DNA of 64,000 bases. Source: Streptomyces paludis. Its GTDB lineage: Bacteria > Actinomycetota > Actinomycetes > Streptomycetales > Streptomycetaceae. Made by a program: the position numbers and the translations under genes. The notes below the pieces were generated by a model, which was not told where the DNA came from, ran no database searches, and saw only the letters and a list, made by a program, of their open reading frames with translations. The stretch lies in assembly GCF_003344965.1 (NCBI RefSeq), contig NZ_CP031194.1, positions 124,001 through 188,000 on the forward strand, read 5' to 3'. This document shows, one piece after another, positions 41,001 through 49,860 of this stretch (within the stretch, counting starts at the first letter, position 1; each line of letters opens with the position of its first letter).

Positions 41001-43094
41001 TCAGTGCTCGGGGTCCGGCTCCGGGGCGCGCTCGAATTCGCACCAGACGGCCTTGCCGTCGCCGCGCGGCTCGACCCCCCAGCGGGCCGCCAGCGCCTCC
41101 ACCAGCAGCAGACCGCGCCCCGAGGTCGCGGCCTCGCCGGGGTCGCGGCGGCGGGGCCAGGCGCTGGAGCGGTCCTTGACCCATAGGCGTACGCGCCGGA
41201 CGGGTTCGGGCAGCACCTCAAGGGTGAGGACGGCGCCGCCCTCGGTGTGCAGCAGCACGTTCACCAGCAGTTCGCCGGCCGCCAGCTCGACATCGTCGGC
41301 CAGCTCCGGCAGGCCCCAGTCGGTGAGCGCCCGGCGCAGCGCGGCGCGGGTCTCCGCCAGGCCCTCCGGGTCGGCCTGGTGGATGTACTGGTGGATTCGG
41401 GGTGCCGGGCCGCCGCCGGGGCCGGGGCTGCGGCGCAGGACGAGGAGCGCGACGTCGTCGCCGGTCCCCCAGCGCTCCCACAGCCGCTCGGAGAGGTGGT
41501 CGGCGAGCGCGCCCGCCCGGCCGGGTCCGGACCGTACGGCTTCGGCCAGGAGCGCCATGCCCTCCGCGATGTCCCGGCCGGGCTCCTCGACGAGCCCGTC
41601 CGTGCAGAGCACGAGGGTCTCCCCGGGCACGAGGTCGAGCCGGGTCTCGGGGAACTCCTCGAACCCGAAGGCGGTGGCGGCCCCCAGCGGAAGGCCGCCG
41701 CGCAGATCGGGCCAGCGGGTCCTGCCGTCGGGGTGCCGCAGGAGCGGTCCGAGGTGGCCGGCGCGTACGGCCAGGATCGCGCCGGTCTCCGGGTCGAGCT
41801 GGGCGTACACACAGGTCGCGAAGCGTTCCGTGTCGAGTTCGGCGAGGAAGCGCGAGGCGCGCGCCAGGACGGTCGCGGGGGTGTGGCCCTCGCCCGCGAA
41901 GGCGCGCAGGGCGATCCGCAGCTGTCCCATGACGGCGGCGGCGTGCGTGTCGTGTCCCTGGACGTCGCCGACGACGATGCCGACCCGGCCCCGGGGCAGC
42001 GCGATGACGTCGTACCAGTCGCCGCCCACCGCCCGGCCGTTCCACGCGGCGTGGTAGCGCACGGCGATCTCCGCGCCGGGGAACTCGGGGAGGTCCCGGG
42101 GCAGCATGGCCGCCTGGAGGCCGGTCGCGAATTCGCGTTCCTGGTCGAAGAGGATGGCGCGCTGGAGCGACTGGGCGACGATTCCGGCCAGTGTCAGGAA
42201 CGCCTCGCGGTCGACCGCCGGGAAGTGGGTGCGGGAGCGGTAGAAGACCGCCAGACAGCCGATGCAGCGGGCCTGGGCGACCAGCGGCAGGAAGGCCGCC
42301 GCGTTGGCCCCGAGCCTGCGGATGTAGGGCCGCAGCCGGGGGAACCGGTCGGCGACGAGGTCGCGCAGCGAGGTGACGAAGCGCGGCTGCTGCCGGAGGA
42401 CCGCGTCGGCCAGGGGGAGGGAGCCGTCGAGCCGGTGCAGCCGCAGATCGTCCAGGACCTCCATGGACTCGCCCGCCATGGCGATCAGCCGCAGGGCGCC
42501 GCCCTCGACCAGGCCCAGGGCCAGCCCGTCGGCGCCGAAGCGCTCCAGTCCGCCCGCGCCCGTCAGTACGGCGGCGACGTCGTCGACGGTGATGGCCGCC
42601 GACAGCGCCTCCGTGGTGGTCTGGACCACGGTGGTCAGGCCGGGCCGGGCGGTCTCCGCCGGGCCCGCGGCGGTGAACTCGGTGAACTCCGCCGTCGCGT
42701 TGCGGACGATGCCGACGACCCGGTACGGGCGGCCGTGGCCGTCGCGCAGGATATGGCCGCGGGTGTGGGTCCACTGCCGGTGGCCGGTGCGGCGGGTCAC
42801 CTGGAAGTACGAGCCGTACGAAGTACGGCCCCCGCGCACGGCCGCGTCCACCACGGCCTCGATCCGCAGCCCCTCCTCGGGCGGCACCCGGGAGACCAGG
42901 GAGGCGGCCCGGCCGTCGTACTCGTCGGGGCGCAGGTCGAAGACGGCGAGGCCGGCGTCGTCCAGGTCGAAGGTGCCGCTCTCCAGGTCCCAGTCGAAGC
43001 TGCCCATACGGTTGAGGGCGAGCCTCTGGTCCGCGCCGATCACCGGCCGGTCGCCGATCGCCGGCCGGTCCGGGTCCCGATCGACTCCTGCCAT
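41001..43094 (-). CDS. PAS - GAF - PP2C (SpoIIE) phosphatase - HATPase protein
   Basis: A 697-residue regulator. A PAS domain (about 20-135) has NRMGSFDWDLESGTFDLDD. GAF spans about 155-310 (ADAVLRQQPRFVTSL). The PP2C/SpoIIE phosphatase (about 325-555) has the metal motifs VGGDWYDVI and GIVVGDVQGHDTHAA, and TGDDVALLVL. An anti-sigma-like HATPase (about 575-690) ends the protein. Such proteins act on anti-anti-sigma factors in Streptomyces stress and development. ATG 43094 has GGAG nearby; a GTG 54 bp upstream is possible. Upstream of the SARP gene by 56 bp, same strand. Confidence 0.92.
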   Translation of the reverse strand: MAGVDRDPDRPAIGDRPVIGADQRLALNRMGSFDWDLESGTFDLDDAGLAVFDLRPDEYDGRAASLVSRVPPEEGLRIEAVVDAAVRGGRTSYGSYFQVTRRTGHRQWTHTRGHILRDGHGRPYRVVGIVRNATAEFTEFTAAGPAETARPGLTTVVQTTTEALSAAITVDDVAAVLTGAGGLERFGADGLALGLVEGGALRLIAMAGESMEVLDDLRLHRLDGSLPLADAVLRQQPRFVTSLRDLVADRFPRLRPYIRRLGANAAAFLPLVAQARCIGCLAVFYRSRTHFPAVDREAFLTLAGIVAQSLQRAILFDQEREFATGLQAAMLPRDLPEFPGAEIAVRYHAAWNGRAVGGDWYDVIALPRGRVGIVVGDVQGHDTHAAAVMGQLRIALRAFAGEGHTPATVLARASRFLAELDTERFATCVYAQLDPETGAILAVRAGHLGPLLRHPDGRTRWPDLRGGLPLGAATAFGFEEFPETRLDLVPGETLVLCTDGLVEEPGRDIAEGMALLAEAVRSGPGRAGALADHLSERLWERWGTGDDVALLVLRRSPGPGGGPAPRIHQYIHQADPEGLAETRAALRRALTDWGLPELADDVELAAGELLVNVLLHTEGGAVLTLEVLPEPVRRVRLWVKDRSSAWPRRRDPGEAATSGRGLLLVEALAARWGVEPRGDGKAVWCEFERAPEPDPEH

Positions 43095-43407
43095 GCGCCC
43101 GCTCCGGAGGTGGGCCGGCAGCCCGGTCGGACGGCCGGGCTCCTTCACGCAGCCTAACTTTTCCGTACAGGTGTCGCATTACGGGCGGAGAGGACCGGGG
43201 TGGCCCCGGACGGCGACCGCTCAGCGTAGCGCCCGGCCGGCTCCGATCGCCGCGCCCCGCGCGCCCCCGCCGCGCACTGTCACCCCCGCTGTCACTCCGC
43301 CGCCGTTCCCCGGCGGGACACGGCGCGAATGACCCCCGCCGAGGCCGTCCGGGCGTGCTTTCTTGGGTCCCGCACCCCACCCGTCCGACGACCCCGGAGA
43401 CCTGCCC

Positions 43408-45159
43408 ATGCACGCTCCTCCGCCCGCGCTGATCGGCTCGCTCGCCTCCCTTCTGCTCCTCGTCTCCTGCTCGACCCACGCCGCGCCGGACGGCGCCGCC
43501 GGCGGGGAGCCCCGGGGCGGCGGCGACCTCGGGCCGAACGTGCTGGTCCTCGACCCGTCGACGCCCGGCATCCAGGACACGCTCGACCGGATCCACCGGC
43601 AGCAGGAGAAGGCGCAGTTCGGCACGGGCCGCTACCAACTCCTCCTCAAACCGGGCACGTACGACCGCCTCCGTATCGATCTCGGCTTCTACACCTCGGT
43701 CTCCGGCCTCGGGCTCTCCCCCGACGACACCACCGTCAACGGCGATGTGACCGTCGACGCGGGCTGGTTCGAGGGCAACGCCACACAGAACTTCTGGCGC
43801 TCCGCCGAGAATCTGACGCTCCGTCCCGCCAGCGGCACCAACCGGTGGGCGGTCGCCCAGGCCGCGCCGTTCCGCCGGATGCATGTCAAGGGCGACCTCA
43901 CGCTGGCGCCCACCGGGAACGGCTGGGCCAGCGGCGGCTACATCGCCGACAGCAAGATCGACGGCACGGTCACCGCCGGCTCGCAGCAGCAGTGGTACAC
44001 CCGCGACAGCGCGGTGGGCGGCTGGAGCAACGCCGTGTGGAACATGGCCTTCTCGGGGGTGGAGGGCGCGCCGGCGCAGAGCTTCCCCGATCCGCCATAT
44101 ACCACGCTGGACACGACTCCGGTCGCGCGCGAGAAGCCGTTCCTCTATCTCGACGGGAGCGACTACAAGGTGTTCGTGCCCGCGAAGCGCACCGACGCGC
44201 GCGGCACCACCTGGGGCGGCGGGAAGCCGCGCGGCCGTGCGCTGCCGCTCGACCGGTTCTACGTGGCCAGGCCCGGCACGAGCGCCGCGGCCATCAACGC
44301 CGCGCTCGCCCGGGGGCTCCACCTGCTTCTCACCCCGGGCATCTACCATGTCGACCGGCCGATCGAGGTGACCCGCCCGGACACCGTCGTCCTGGGGCTC
44401 GGCCTGGCCACGATCGTCCCGGACAACGGGGTGACCGCCCTGAGGACCGCGGACGTGGACGGGGTGCGGCTCGCCGGTTTCCTGGTCGACGCCGGTCCCG
44501 TGAACTCCCCGACGCTGCTGGAGATCGGCCCCCGGGGCGCGCGGAAGGACCACTCCGCGAACCCCACGACCGTCCAGGACGTCTTCGTCAGGGTCGGCGG
44601 CGCGGGTCCGGGCCTGGCCACCACCGCGATGGTGGTCAACAGCTCCGGCACGGTCATCGACCACAGCTGGATCTGGCGGGCCGACCACGGCTCGGGGGTC
44701 GGCTGGGAGACCAACCGCGCCGACTACGGCCTCCGGGTCGACGGCGACCATGTGCTGGCCACCGGACTCTTCGTGGAGCACTTCAACAAGTACGACGTCC
44801 AGTGGAACGGCGAGTACGGCCGTACGGTCTTCCTCCAGAACGAGAAGGCGTACGACGCGCCGGACCAGGAGGCGATCCGGGACGGATCCGTCCGGGGCCA
44901 CGCGGCCTACCGGGTCGCCGACTCGGTCGACCACCACGAGGCATGGGCCCTGGGCAGCTACTGCAACTACACCACCGACCCGGGCATCCGTCAGGAACAC
45001 GGCTTCCGGGCGCCGGTCAAACCGGGCGTCAGGTTCCACAACCTGCTGGTGGTGACCCTCGGCGGCGGTATGGGCCACTACGACCATGTGATCAACCGGA
45101 CCGGGGCGCCGACGGTCGGGTCCGCGCCGATTCCGTCGACGGTGACCTCCTTCCCGTAA
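43408..45159 (+). CDS. Secreted beta-helix lipoprotein (often annotated coagulation factor 5/8 type)
   Basis: A 583-residue exported protein. Signal peptide with lipobox LLLVSCST (Cys near residue 21). The body has repeated short strands with Gly/Asn turns: GTGRYQLLLKPGTYDRLRID, LHLLLTPGIYHVDRPIEV and AMVVNSSGTVIDHSWIWRAD, typical of a right-handed parallel beta-helix as in pectate-lyase folds. No clear catalytic triad seen. Probably binds or cleaves a polysaccharide outside the cell. Starts ATG 43408. Stands alone. Confidence 0.8.
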   Translation: MHAPPPALIGSLASLLLLVSCSTHAAPDGAAGGEPRGGGDLGPNVLVLDPSTPGIQDTLDRIHRQQEKAQFGTGRYQLLLKPGTYDRLRIDLGFYTSVSGLGLSPDDTTVNGDVTVDAGWFEGNATQNFWRSAENLTLRPASGTNRWAVAQAAPFRRMHVKGDLTLAPTGNGWASGGYIADSKIDGTVTAGSQQQWYTRDSAVGGWSNAVWNMAFSGVEGAPAQSFPDPPYTTLDTTPVAREKPFLYLDGSDYKVFVPAKRTDARGTTWGGGKPRGRALPLDRFYVARPGTSAAAINAALARGLHLLLTPGIYHVDRPIEVTRPDTVVLGLGLATIVPDNGVTALRTADVDGVRLAGFLVDAGPVNSPTLLEIGPRGARKDHSANPTTVQDVFVRVGGAGPGLATTAMVVNSSGTVIDHSWIWRADHGSGVGWETNRADYGLRVDGDHVLATGLFVEHFNKYDVQWNGEYGRTVFLQNEKAYDAPDQEAIRDGSVRGHAAYRVADSVDHHEAWALGSYCNYTTDPGIRQEHGFRAPVKPGVRFHNLLVVTLGGGMGHYDHVINRTGAPTVGSAPIPSTVTSFP

Positions 45160-45355
45160 CACGCCGTACAGCACCCCCGTACGGCGCAATGATTCATACG
45201 ATCGGACCGGCGACCTCGCCGTGACGGACGGACACCCCCGGCACCGCCCCGGGCCGTTCCCCGCCCGCGCGGTGCCGGGCGGCCGGCCGCGCGGGGCGTG
45301 GCGCGGCGCCCGTGTTCGCATGGCGACCCGGTTTGCCCGTGCACAGACTGACGGC

Positions 45356-45856
45356 ATGTCGGGCAAACGAAGCGCGGGGCTCCTGGTCCACCGGGCCGGT
45401 GACACCGGTACCGAGGTGCTGCTCGGCCACATGGGCGGCCCCTTCTGGGCCGGCCGGCACGCCGCCGCCTGGTCGGTCCCCAAGGGCGAGTACGGCCCCG
45501 GGGAGACGCCGGAGGCCGCCGCGCGCCGGGAGTTCCGGGAGGAACTGGGGCTGGAGCCGCCCGAGGGGCCCTGGATCCCGCTCGGCGAGTCCCGGCAGCG
45601 CGGCGGCAAGACGGTCACCGTCTGGGCCGTCGAGGGCGACCTCGATCCGGCGCGGGTCGTGCCCGGCACCTTCACCCTGGAGTGGCCGCGCGGGTCGGGG
45701 GTGCTCCGCGACTTCCCCGAGCTGGACCGGGTCGGCTGGTTTCCGCTGGCGGACGCGGTGGAGCCGCTGGTGGCCGGTCAGCGGGTCTTCCTCGAACGGC
45801 TGGACAGCTTCATAGCCACCGGCCGCCGCCCCTCCGCGGCCGGTCACGGGGAATAG
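45356..45856 (+). CDS. NUDIX hydrolase
   Basis: A 166-residue NUDIX protein. The Nudix box is complete: GEYGPGETPEAAARREFREE then LGL, with the three metal-binding Glu. SAGLLVHRAG and WSVPKGEYGPGE are typical of the diadenosine/ADP-ribose-type or MutT-like DUF4916-like branch. It hydrolyses a nucleoside diphosphate linked to another moiety. ATG 45356 starts MSGKRSAGLL. Isolated gene. Confidence 0.93.
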   Translation: MSGKRSAGLLVHRAGDTGTEVLLGHMGGPFWAGRHAAAWSVPKGEYGPGETPEAAARREFREELGLEPPEGPWIPLGESRQRGGKTVTVWAVEGDLDPARVVPGTFTLEWPRGSGVLRDFPELDRVGWFPLADAVEPLVAGQRVFLERLDSFIATGRRPSAAGHGE

Positions 45857-46115
45857 CGCCTTCTCCCCCACCGGTCCGCTCCGCCGGGTCCGCCGTTCCG
45901 GACCGTCCCCCGGTCCGTCCCCCCGGACCCGTTTCCCCGGCTCAGCTCAGCCCCTGCCGCCGTCGCCCCTGTCCCGGGGCCGGCCGCCAGGAGCCGCCGA
46001 GCCATGCCCGGCGCGGCCGTCCCCGCCGCGCCGGGCGCCCGCGGCCGGGCCCGCCCGGCCGGCCCGTCCTGTCCGTCCCGCCCCGTCCCGCCCGTCCCAG
46101 GAAAGGGATTTCCCC

Positions 46116-46895
46116 GTGCATTCACGCACTTCTGTGTCCGTCGCCGTCGGCACGGCGCTGCTGGCCGCGGCGATCGTCCCCGCCGCCGTGCTGCCCGCCC
46201 TGGCCGTCCCCCTGCTCCCGTCGTCCGCCGACCGGCCGGCCGCCCGGCAGGGGGCGGCGGGTCCGCCACCGGGGGAACGAGCCATCGGGCCCGGAGGTTC
46301 CACCCAGGAGGGCACCGTCAGCGCGGCGGCCCTGCTGGCCAGGACCGGCGCCTGCGACCAGATCTCCAAGGGCCACTACCGGGCCCGGGAGGAGGCTCCG
46401 GCCGACATCGCGGTCTGCGACGCCAACGGCGCCGTGTTCTTCAAGGCCGACATGGACATCGACTGCGACGGCCAGATCACCGAGCGGTGCAACCTCGACA
46501 CCGATCCGTACTTCCAGAACTCCACGGCCTACACCGAGTCCGACGGCCGGACGCTCAACGCCGAGACCCTGCCGTACATCGTCGTGCCGATGCCCAGCGA
46601 GATCTGGAACTACCGCGCGTCGGGCATCCGGGGCGGGTCCGTCGCGGCCGTCATCCACGCCAACAAGGTCGTGTACGCCGTCGTCGGGGACACCGGGCCG
46701 CCCGGCATCATCGGGGAGGCGTCGTACGCCGCGGCCCGGGCGCTGGGGATCCAGGCCGACCCGTTCGGGGGCGGCGTCCCGTCGGGGGTGACGTACATCG
46801 TCTTCAAGAACGCCAAGGTCTCGCCCCTGGAGGATCCCGGGGCCGCGGCGAGGCTCGGTGACCGGCTGGCGCGGAAGTTCGTCGCGGAGAACTGA
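46116..46895 (+). CDS. Secreted chitosanase, glycoside hydrolase family 75
   Basis: A 259-residue exported enzyme. Signal peptide of about 35 residues (ALLAAAIVPAAVLPALAV). Catalytic fold: IAVCDANGAVFFKADMDIDC with the Asp residues of the active site, then YFQNSTAYTESDGRTLNAET, LPYIVVP, GSVAAVIHANKVVYAVVGDT, GEASYAAARALGI. This is the GH75 pattern. Likely endo-hydrolysis of chitosan, for nutrient use or fungal-wall attack. GTG 46116 with GAAAGGGA about 7-14 bases upstream. Confidence 0.88.
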   Translation: MHSRTSVSVAVGTALLAAAIVPAAVLPALAVPLLPSSADRPAARQGAAGPPPGERAIGPGGSTQEGTVSAAALLARTGACDQISKGHYRAREEAPADIAVCDANGAVFFKADMDIDCDGQITERCNLDTDPYFQNSTAYTESDGRTLNAETLPYIVVPMPSEIWNYRASGIRGGSVAAVIHANKVVYAVVGDTGPPGIIGEASYAAARALGIQADPFGGGVPSGVTYIVFKNAKVSPLEDPGAAARLGDRLARKFVAEN

Positions 46896-46987
46896 CGGAC
46901 GCCCGGGGCGGGAAACACGGGGCGGGAACGCCGGACGGAGCGCGGGACAGACAGAACGACCGGACTGAACGCGGGACGGAACGCGGC

Positions 46988-47013
46988 GGGGGCCGGCTGC
47001 ACCGCCGGCCCCC
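46988..47013. terminator. Bidirectional hairpin terminator between chitosanase and permease
   Basis: GGGGGCCGGC (46988-46997) and GCCGGCCCCC (47004-47013) form a 10-bp perfect stem with loop TGCACC. It sits between convergent stops at 46895 and 47045. No T-run, as is common in Streptomyces. Confidence 0.65.
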
Positions 47014-47044
47014 TCCCCCGCGCACACGCACGCGCGCGTGCCGG

Positions 47045-48574
47045 TCAGACGATCCCCTCGGAGATCTCCGACTGCTCGCGGGCGTTGCCGTACGCCTGCG
47101 GGGTGCTGTACGAGCCGCGGGCCACATACCACCAGATGGTCGCCAGGACCAGCACGACGGCCAGCGCGATCACGGCGTAGTTCATGGAGTCGACGGTCAC
47201 CGGGTTCGTCTGCGGCAGGCAGAAGAGCACGGTCACCATCGCCACCCACACCACGGCGATCCAGCCGATCGGCTTGCTCCAGCGGCCCAGGGTCCAGGGA
47301 CCCGGCTCGAAGCGGCCCTTGGCGCGCAGCTTCAGGAAGATCGGGATGGCGTACGCGGGGGTGATGCCGATGACGTTGATCGCCGTCACCGCGCCGTACG
47401 CGGTCGCGGAGTAGAGCGAGGGAACGGCCAGGACCGCCGCGACGGCGACCGAGAGCCACACGGCGGGGACGGGCGTCTGCGTACGGCCGCTGACGCGCCG
47501 CCACACGGCCGAGCCGGGCAGGGCGTTGTCACGGCTGAAGGCGAACACCATCCGGCTGGCCGCCGCGACCTCCGCGTTGCCGCAGAAGAGCTGGGCCACG
47601 ATCACCAGGAGCAGCAGCGCGGTGGCGCCGCTCGTGCCGAGCGCGTCGATCAGGATCTGCGCGGGCGGCACACCGGTGGCGCTGTCCTGGGCTCCCTTGT
47701 AGTCCTGGATGGCAAAGGTCAGCCCGGCGAGCAGGGCGAAACCGGCTATCCAGGAGACCCAGATGGCGCGGACGATACCGCGGGCGGCGGTGACGGACGC
47801 GTTGGAGGTCTCCTCGGAGAGGTGCGCGGACGCGTCGTATCCGCAGAAGGTGTACTGCGCGAGCAGCAGACCGATGGCGGCCACATAGAGCGGGTTCTGC
47901 CAGCCGGTGTCGTTGACGAACTCGGTGAAGACGAAGGACGCCGACTGGTGGCGGTCGGGGACGATCGCCAGGACGCCGACGATGATGGCCACACCGATCA
48001 GGTGCCACCAGACACTGATCGAGTTGAGCACACTGACGAGCTTCACACCGAAGAGGTTCAGCACGGCGTGCAGCAGCAGGATGCAGAGGAAGATCGCGAA
48101 GGTGGAGCCGGGGGTGGGCACGAAGCCGAACTGGAGGTTCAGGAAGGCCCCGGTGAAGAGCGCGGCGCCGTAGTCGATGCCGGCTATCGCGCCCAGCAGT
48201 CCGAGCAGGTTGAGCCAGCCGGTGTACCAGCCCCACTTGCGGCCGCCGAGCCGGTCGGCCATGTAGTAGAGCGCGCCCGAGGTGGGGTACGCGCTGGTGA
48301 CCTCGGCCAGGGCCATGCCGACGCAGAGCACGAACAGGCCGACGCCCGCCCAGCCCCAGAGCATCACCGCGGGACCGCCGGTGCCCATGCCGAATCCGTA
48401 CAGCGTCATGCAGCCGGAGAGGACGGAGATGACGGAGAAGCTGATGGCGAAGTTTCCGAAGCCGCCCATACGGCGCGCGAGAACCGGCTGATAGCCCAGT
48501 TCGCGCAGCCGCTGCTCTTCGTCCAACTGTGGCGCCGGCTCGGTCTTCGACCAAGTCGGAGGGGACGCGGACAT
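47045..48574 (-). CDS. Amino acid permease, APC superfamily
   Basis: A 509-residue permease with about 12 helices. The first helix region FGNFAISFSVISVLSGCMTL and the second GPAVMLWGWAGVGLFVLC are typical of the BAT/GABA-permease branch; SAYPTSGALYYMADRLGG is a family signature. It should import an amino acid, GABA or choline-like amine. GGAGGT precedes the ATG. Upstream lies an 18-bp minisatellite. The gene at 48853 is 278 bp upstream on the same strand. Confidence 0.92.
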   Translation of the reverse strand: MSASPPTWSKTEPAPQLDEEQRLRELGYQPVLARRMGGFGNFAISFSVISVLSGCMTLYGFGMGTGGPAVMLWGWAGVGLFVLCVGMALAEVTSAYPTSGALYYMADRLGGRKWGWYTGWLNLLGLLGAIAGIDYGAALFTGAFLNLQFGFVPTPGSTFAIFLCILLLHAVLNLFGVKLVSVLNSISVWWHLIGVAIIVGVLAIVPDRHQSASFVFTEFVNDTGWQNPLYVAAIGLLLAQYTFCGYDASAHLSEETSNASVTAARGIVRAIWVSWIAGFALLAGLTFAIQDYKGAQDSATGVPPAQILIDALGTSGATALLLLVIVAQLFCGNAEVAAASRMVFAFSRDNALPGSAVWRRVSGRTQTPVPAVWLSVAVAAVLAVPSLYSATAYGAVTAINVIGITPAYAIPIFLKLRAKGRFEPGPWTLGRWSKPIGWIAVVWVAMVTVLFCLPQTNPVTVDSMNYAVIALAVVLVLATIWWYVARGSYSTPQAYGNAREQSEISEGIV

Positions 48575-48670
48575 GGAAATACCTCCGGTGCGGAAATGCA
48601 GGTGGGGGACGGGGATATGACGGATGTGGCGAATGCGACGGGCGGAACGGGTGCGGTCGGCGGGACCGGT

Positions 48671-48778
48671 GTGACTGGCAGGGCAAAAGTGACTGGTGGG
48701 GCAAAAGTGACTGGAGAGACAGATGTGACTGGCAGAGCGGGTGTGAATGGCGGGGCTGATGTGACTGGCGAGACGGGA
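48671..48778. repeat. 18-bp minisatellite, six tandem units, upstream of the permease
   Basis: Six contiguous 18-bp units, each starting GTGACTGG (GTGAATGG in the fifth), at 48671, 48689, 48707, 48725, 48743 and 48761. The first 8 bases are almost constant and the last 10 vary (e.g. CAGGGCAAAA, TGGGGCAAAA, AGAGACAGAT). More degenerate copies continue upstream to about 48620. It lies 97-204 bp upstream of the permease start. On neither strand does it look like a protein gene, although it stays open because 18 is a multiple of 3. Confidence 0.85.
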
Positions 48779-48852
48779 GAGGTGGACGAGAGCATAAGGG
48801 GACGGACAGCGGTAACTTCACGGACGTATACGTACGGTGCGGCCGTCGCGGT

Positions 48853-49860
48853 TCAGCCGGACGGGCCGCCCCGCGCGTCACGGACCGCGCTGAGGCAGCG
48901 GCTCCGGGCGCGGACGAACACCTCCTCGGCCTGGGTGGCGTCGTTCTGACTGCGCGTACGGTACGCCCACGGGAGCGTGACGTAGTACGGGCCCAGCGCC
49001 TCGAAGACCCGGGCCGCCTCGTCGAACTTGAGGGCGCCCCAGAGGGCGTGCGCGAGATGGCTGAGGTCGAGCAGGGACGCCTCGGCGGGCGGTGTGTGGT
49101 CGAACCAGAGGGTCAGCGCGCGCAGCGCGTCCCTGGTGGCGTCCTCGGTGACCCAGTGGAGGTCGAGCGCCTTCTCGTGGCCGTTCTCGCGGCGGTAGCG
49201 CTCCACCCGTACGAACAGGGGCATGGCGTGCAGCGCGGAGCCCTCGGGCGCCGAGGAGGCGGCCCACTGGACGAAGTTGACCGCCTCGGACAGCGATCCG
49301 TCGGAGCGGCGCGCGTACACGAACTGGAGCATGCGGTGGTACGCCTCGCGGTTGTACGGATCGCGCTTGTCCGCCTCGGCGAGCAGGGCCCAGGGGCCGG
49401 GGAAGAGCATCGGGCCCGGCGGGGCGAGCCGGTGTTCCTCCAGCCGCTGCCGGCCGTCCAGTTGGGACAGCGCCAGCAGACACACCCAGGGCACCGGGTC
49501 GGCCGGGGAGCGGCGCGCGGCGGTGCCGCACGCCTCCCACGCCTGCTGCCACAGCTCCTGCGTGCGCGCATGTCCCTCCCGGTGGGCGCGGATGGCGCGT
49601 TCGACGGAGACCCGGGTGTGCATCACGGTCGCCGCGGCGCTGCCGGGCTCCTCCGCCAGCCACGCCTGCACGGTGTCGGAGCCGGCGGCGACGGCGGCCA
49701 GCACCTGGGTGCGCTGGGTCCACAGCGCCCAGCCCTCGGTGCCGGCCAGCAGGTCCCGCATCGACACCCAGCGGCCGGTGCGCAGTTCCTGGACGGCGGC
49801 GCGCAACGCGTTGTCGTGGCCCGCCGGGTGGTAGACGGGGCGGAAGTTGTCGTGCGCCAT
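48853..49860 (-). CDS. Conserved actinobacterial protein of unknown function, helical-repeat type
   Basis: A 335-residue protein of no recognised family. It is mostly helical, Trp- and Ala-rich, with WALWTQRTQVLAAVA, EACGTAARRSPADPVPWVCL and YNREAYHRMLQFVYARR, like a TPR-type scaffold. The ATG at 49860 (MAHDNFRP) has GGGAG 8 bases upstream; a GTG at 49869 is possible. No signal peptide. Upstream neighbour of the permease. Confidence 0.72.
   Translation of the reverse strand: MAHDNFRPVYHPAGHDNALRAAVQELRTGRWVSMRDLLAGTEGWALWTQRTQVLAAVAAGSDTVQAWLAEEPGSAAATVMHTRVSVERAIRAHREGHARTQELWQQAWEACGTAARRSPADPVPWVCLLALSQLDGRQRLEEHRLAPPGPMLFPGPWALLAEADKRDPYNREAYHRMLQFVYARRSDGSLSEAVNFVQWAASSAPEGSALHAMPLFVRVERYRRENGHEKALDLHWVTEDATRDALRALTLWFDHTPPAEASLLDLSHLAHALWGALKFDEAARVFEALGPYYVTLPWAYRTRSQNDATQAEEVFVRARSRCLSAVRDARGGPSG

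Noticed and set aside
37591..42057. A plus-strand open frame of nearly 1,500 codons
   Set aside because: It lies exactly opposite the SARP and PP2C genes, has no domain, is Arg/Gly/Pro-rich and is open only because of GC-biased codon use on the other strand.
48671..48778. CRISPR array
   Set aside because: Units are only 18 bp, are contiguous without spacers, and no cas gene is near.
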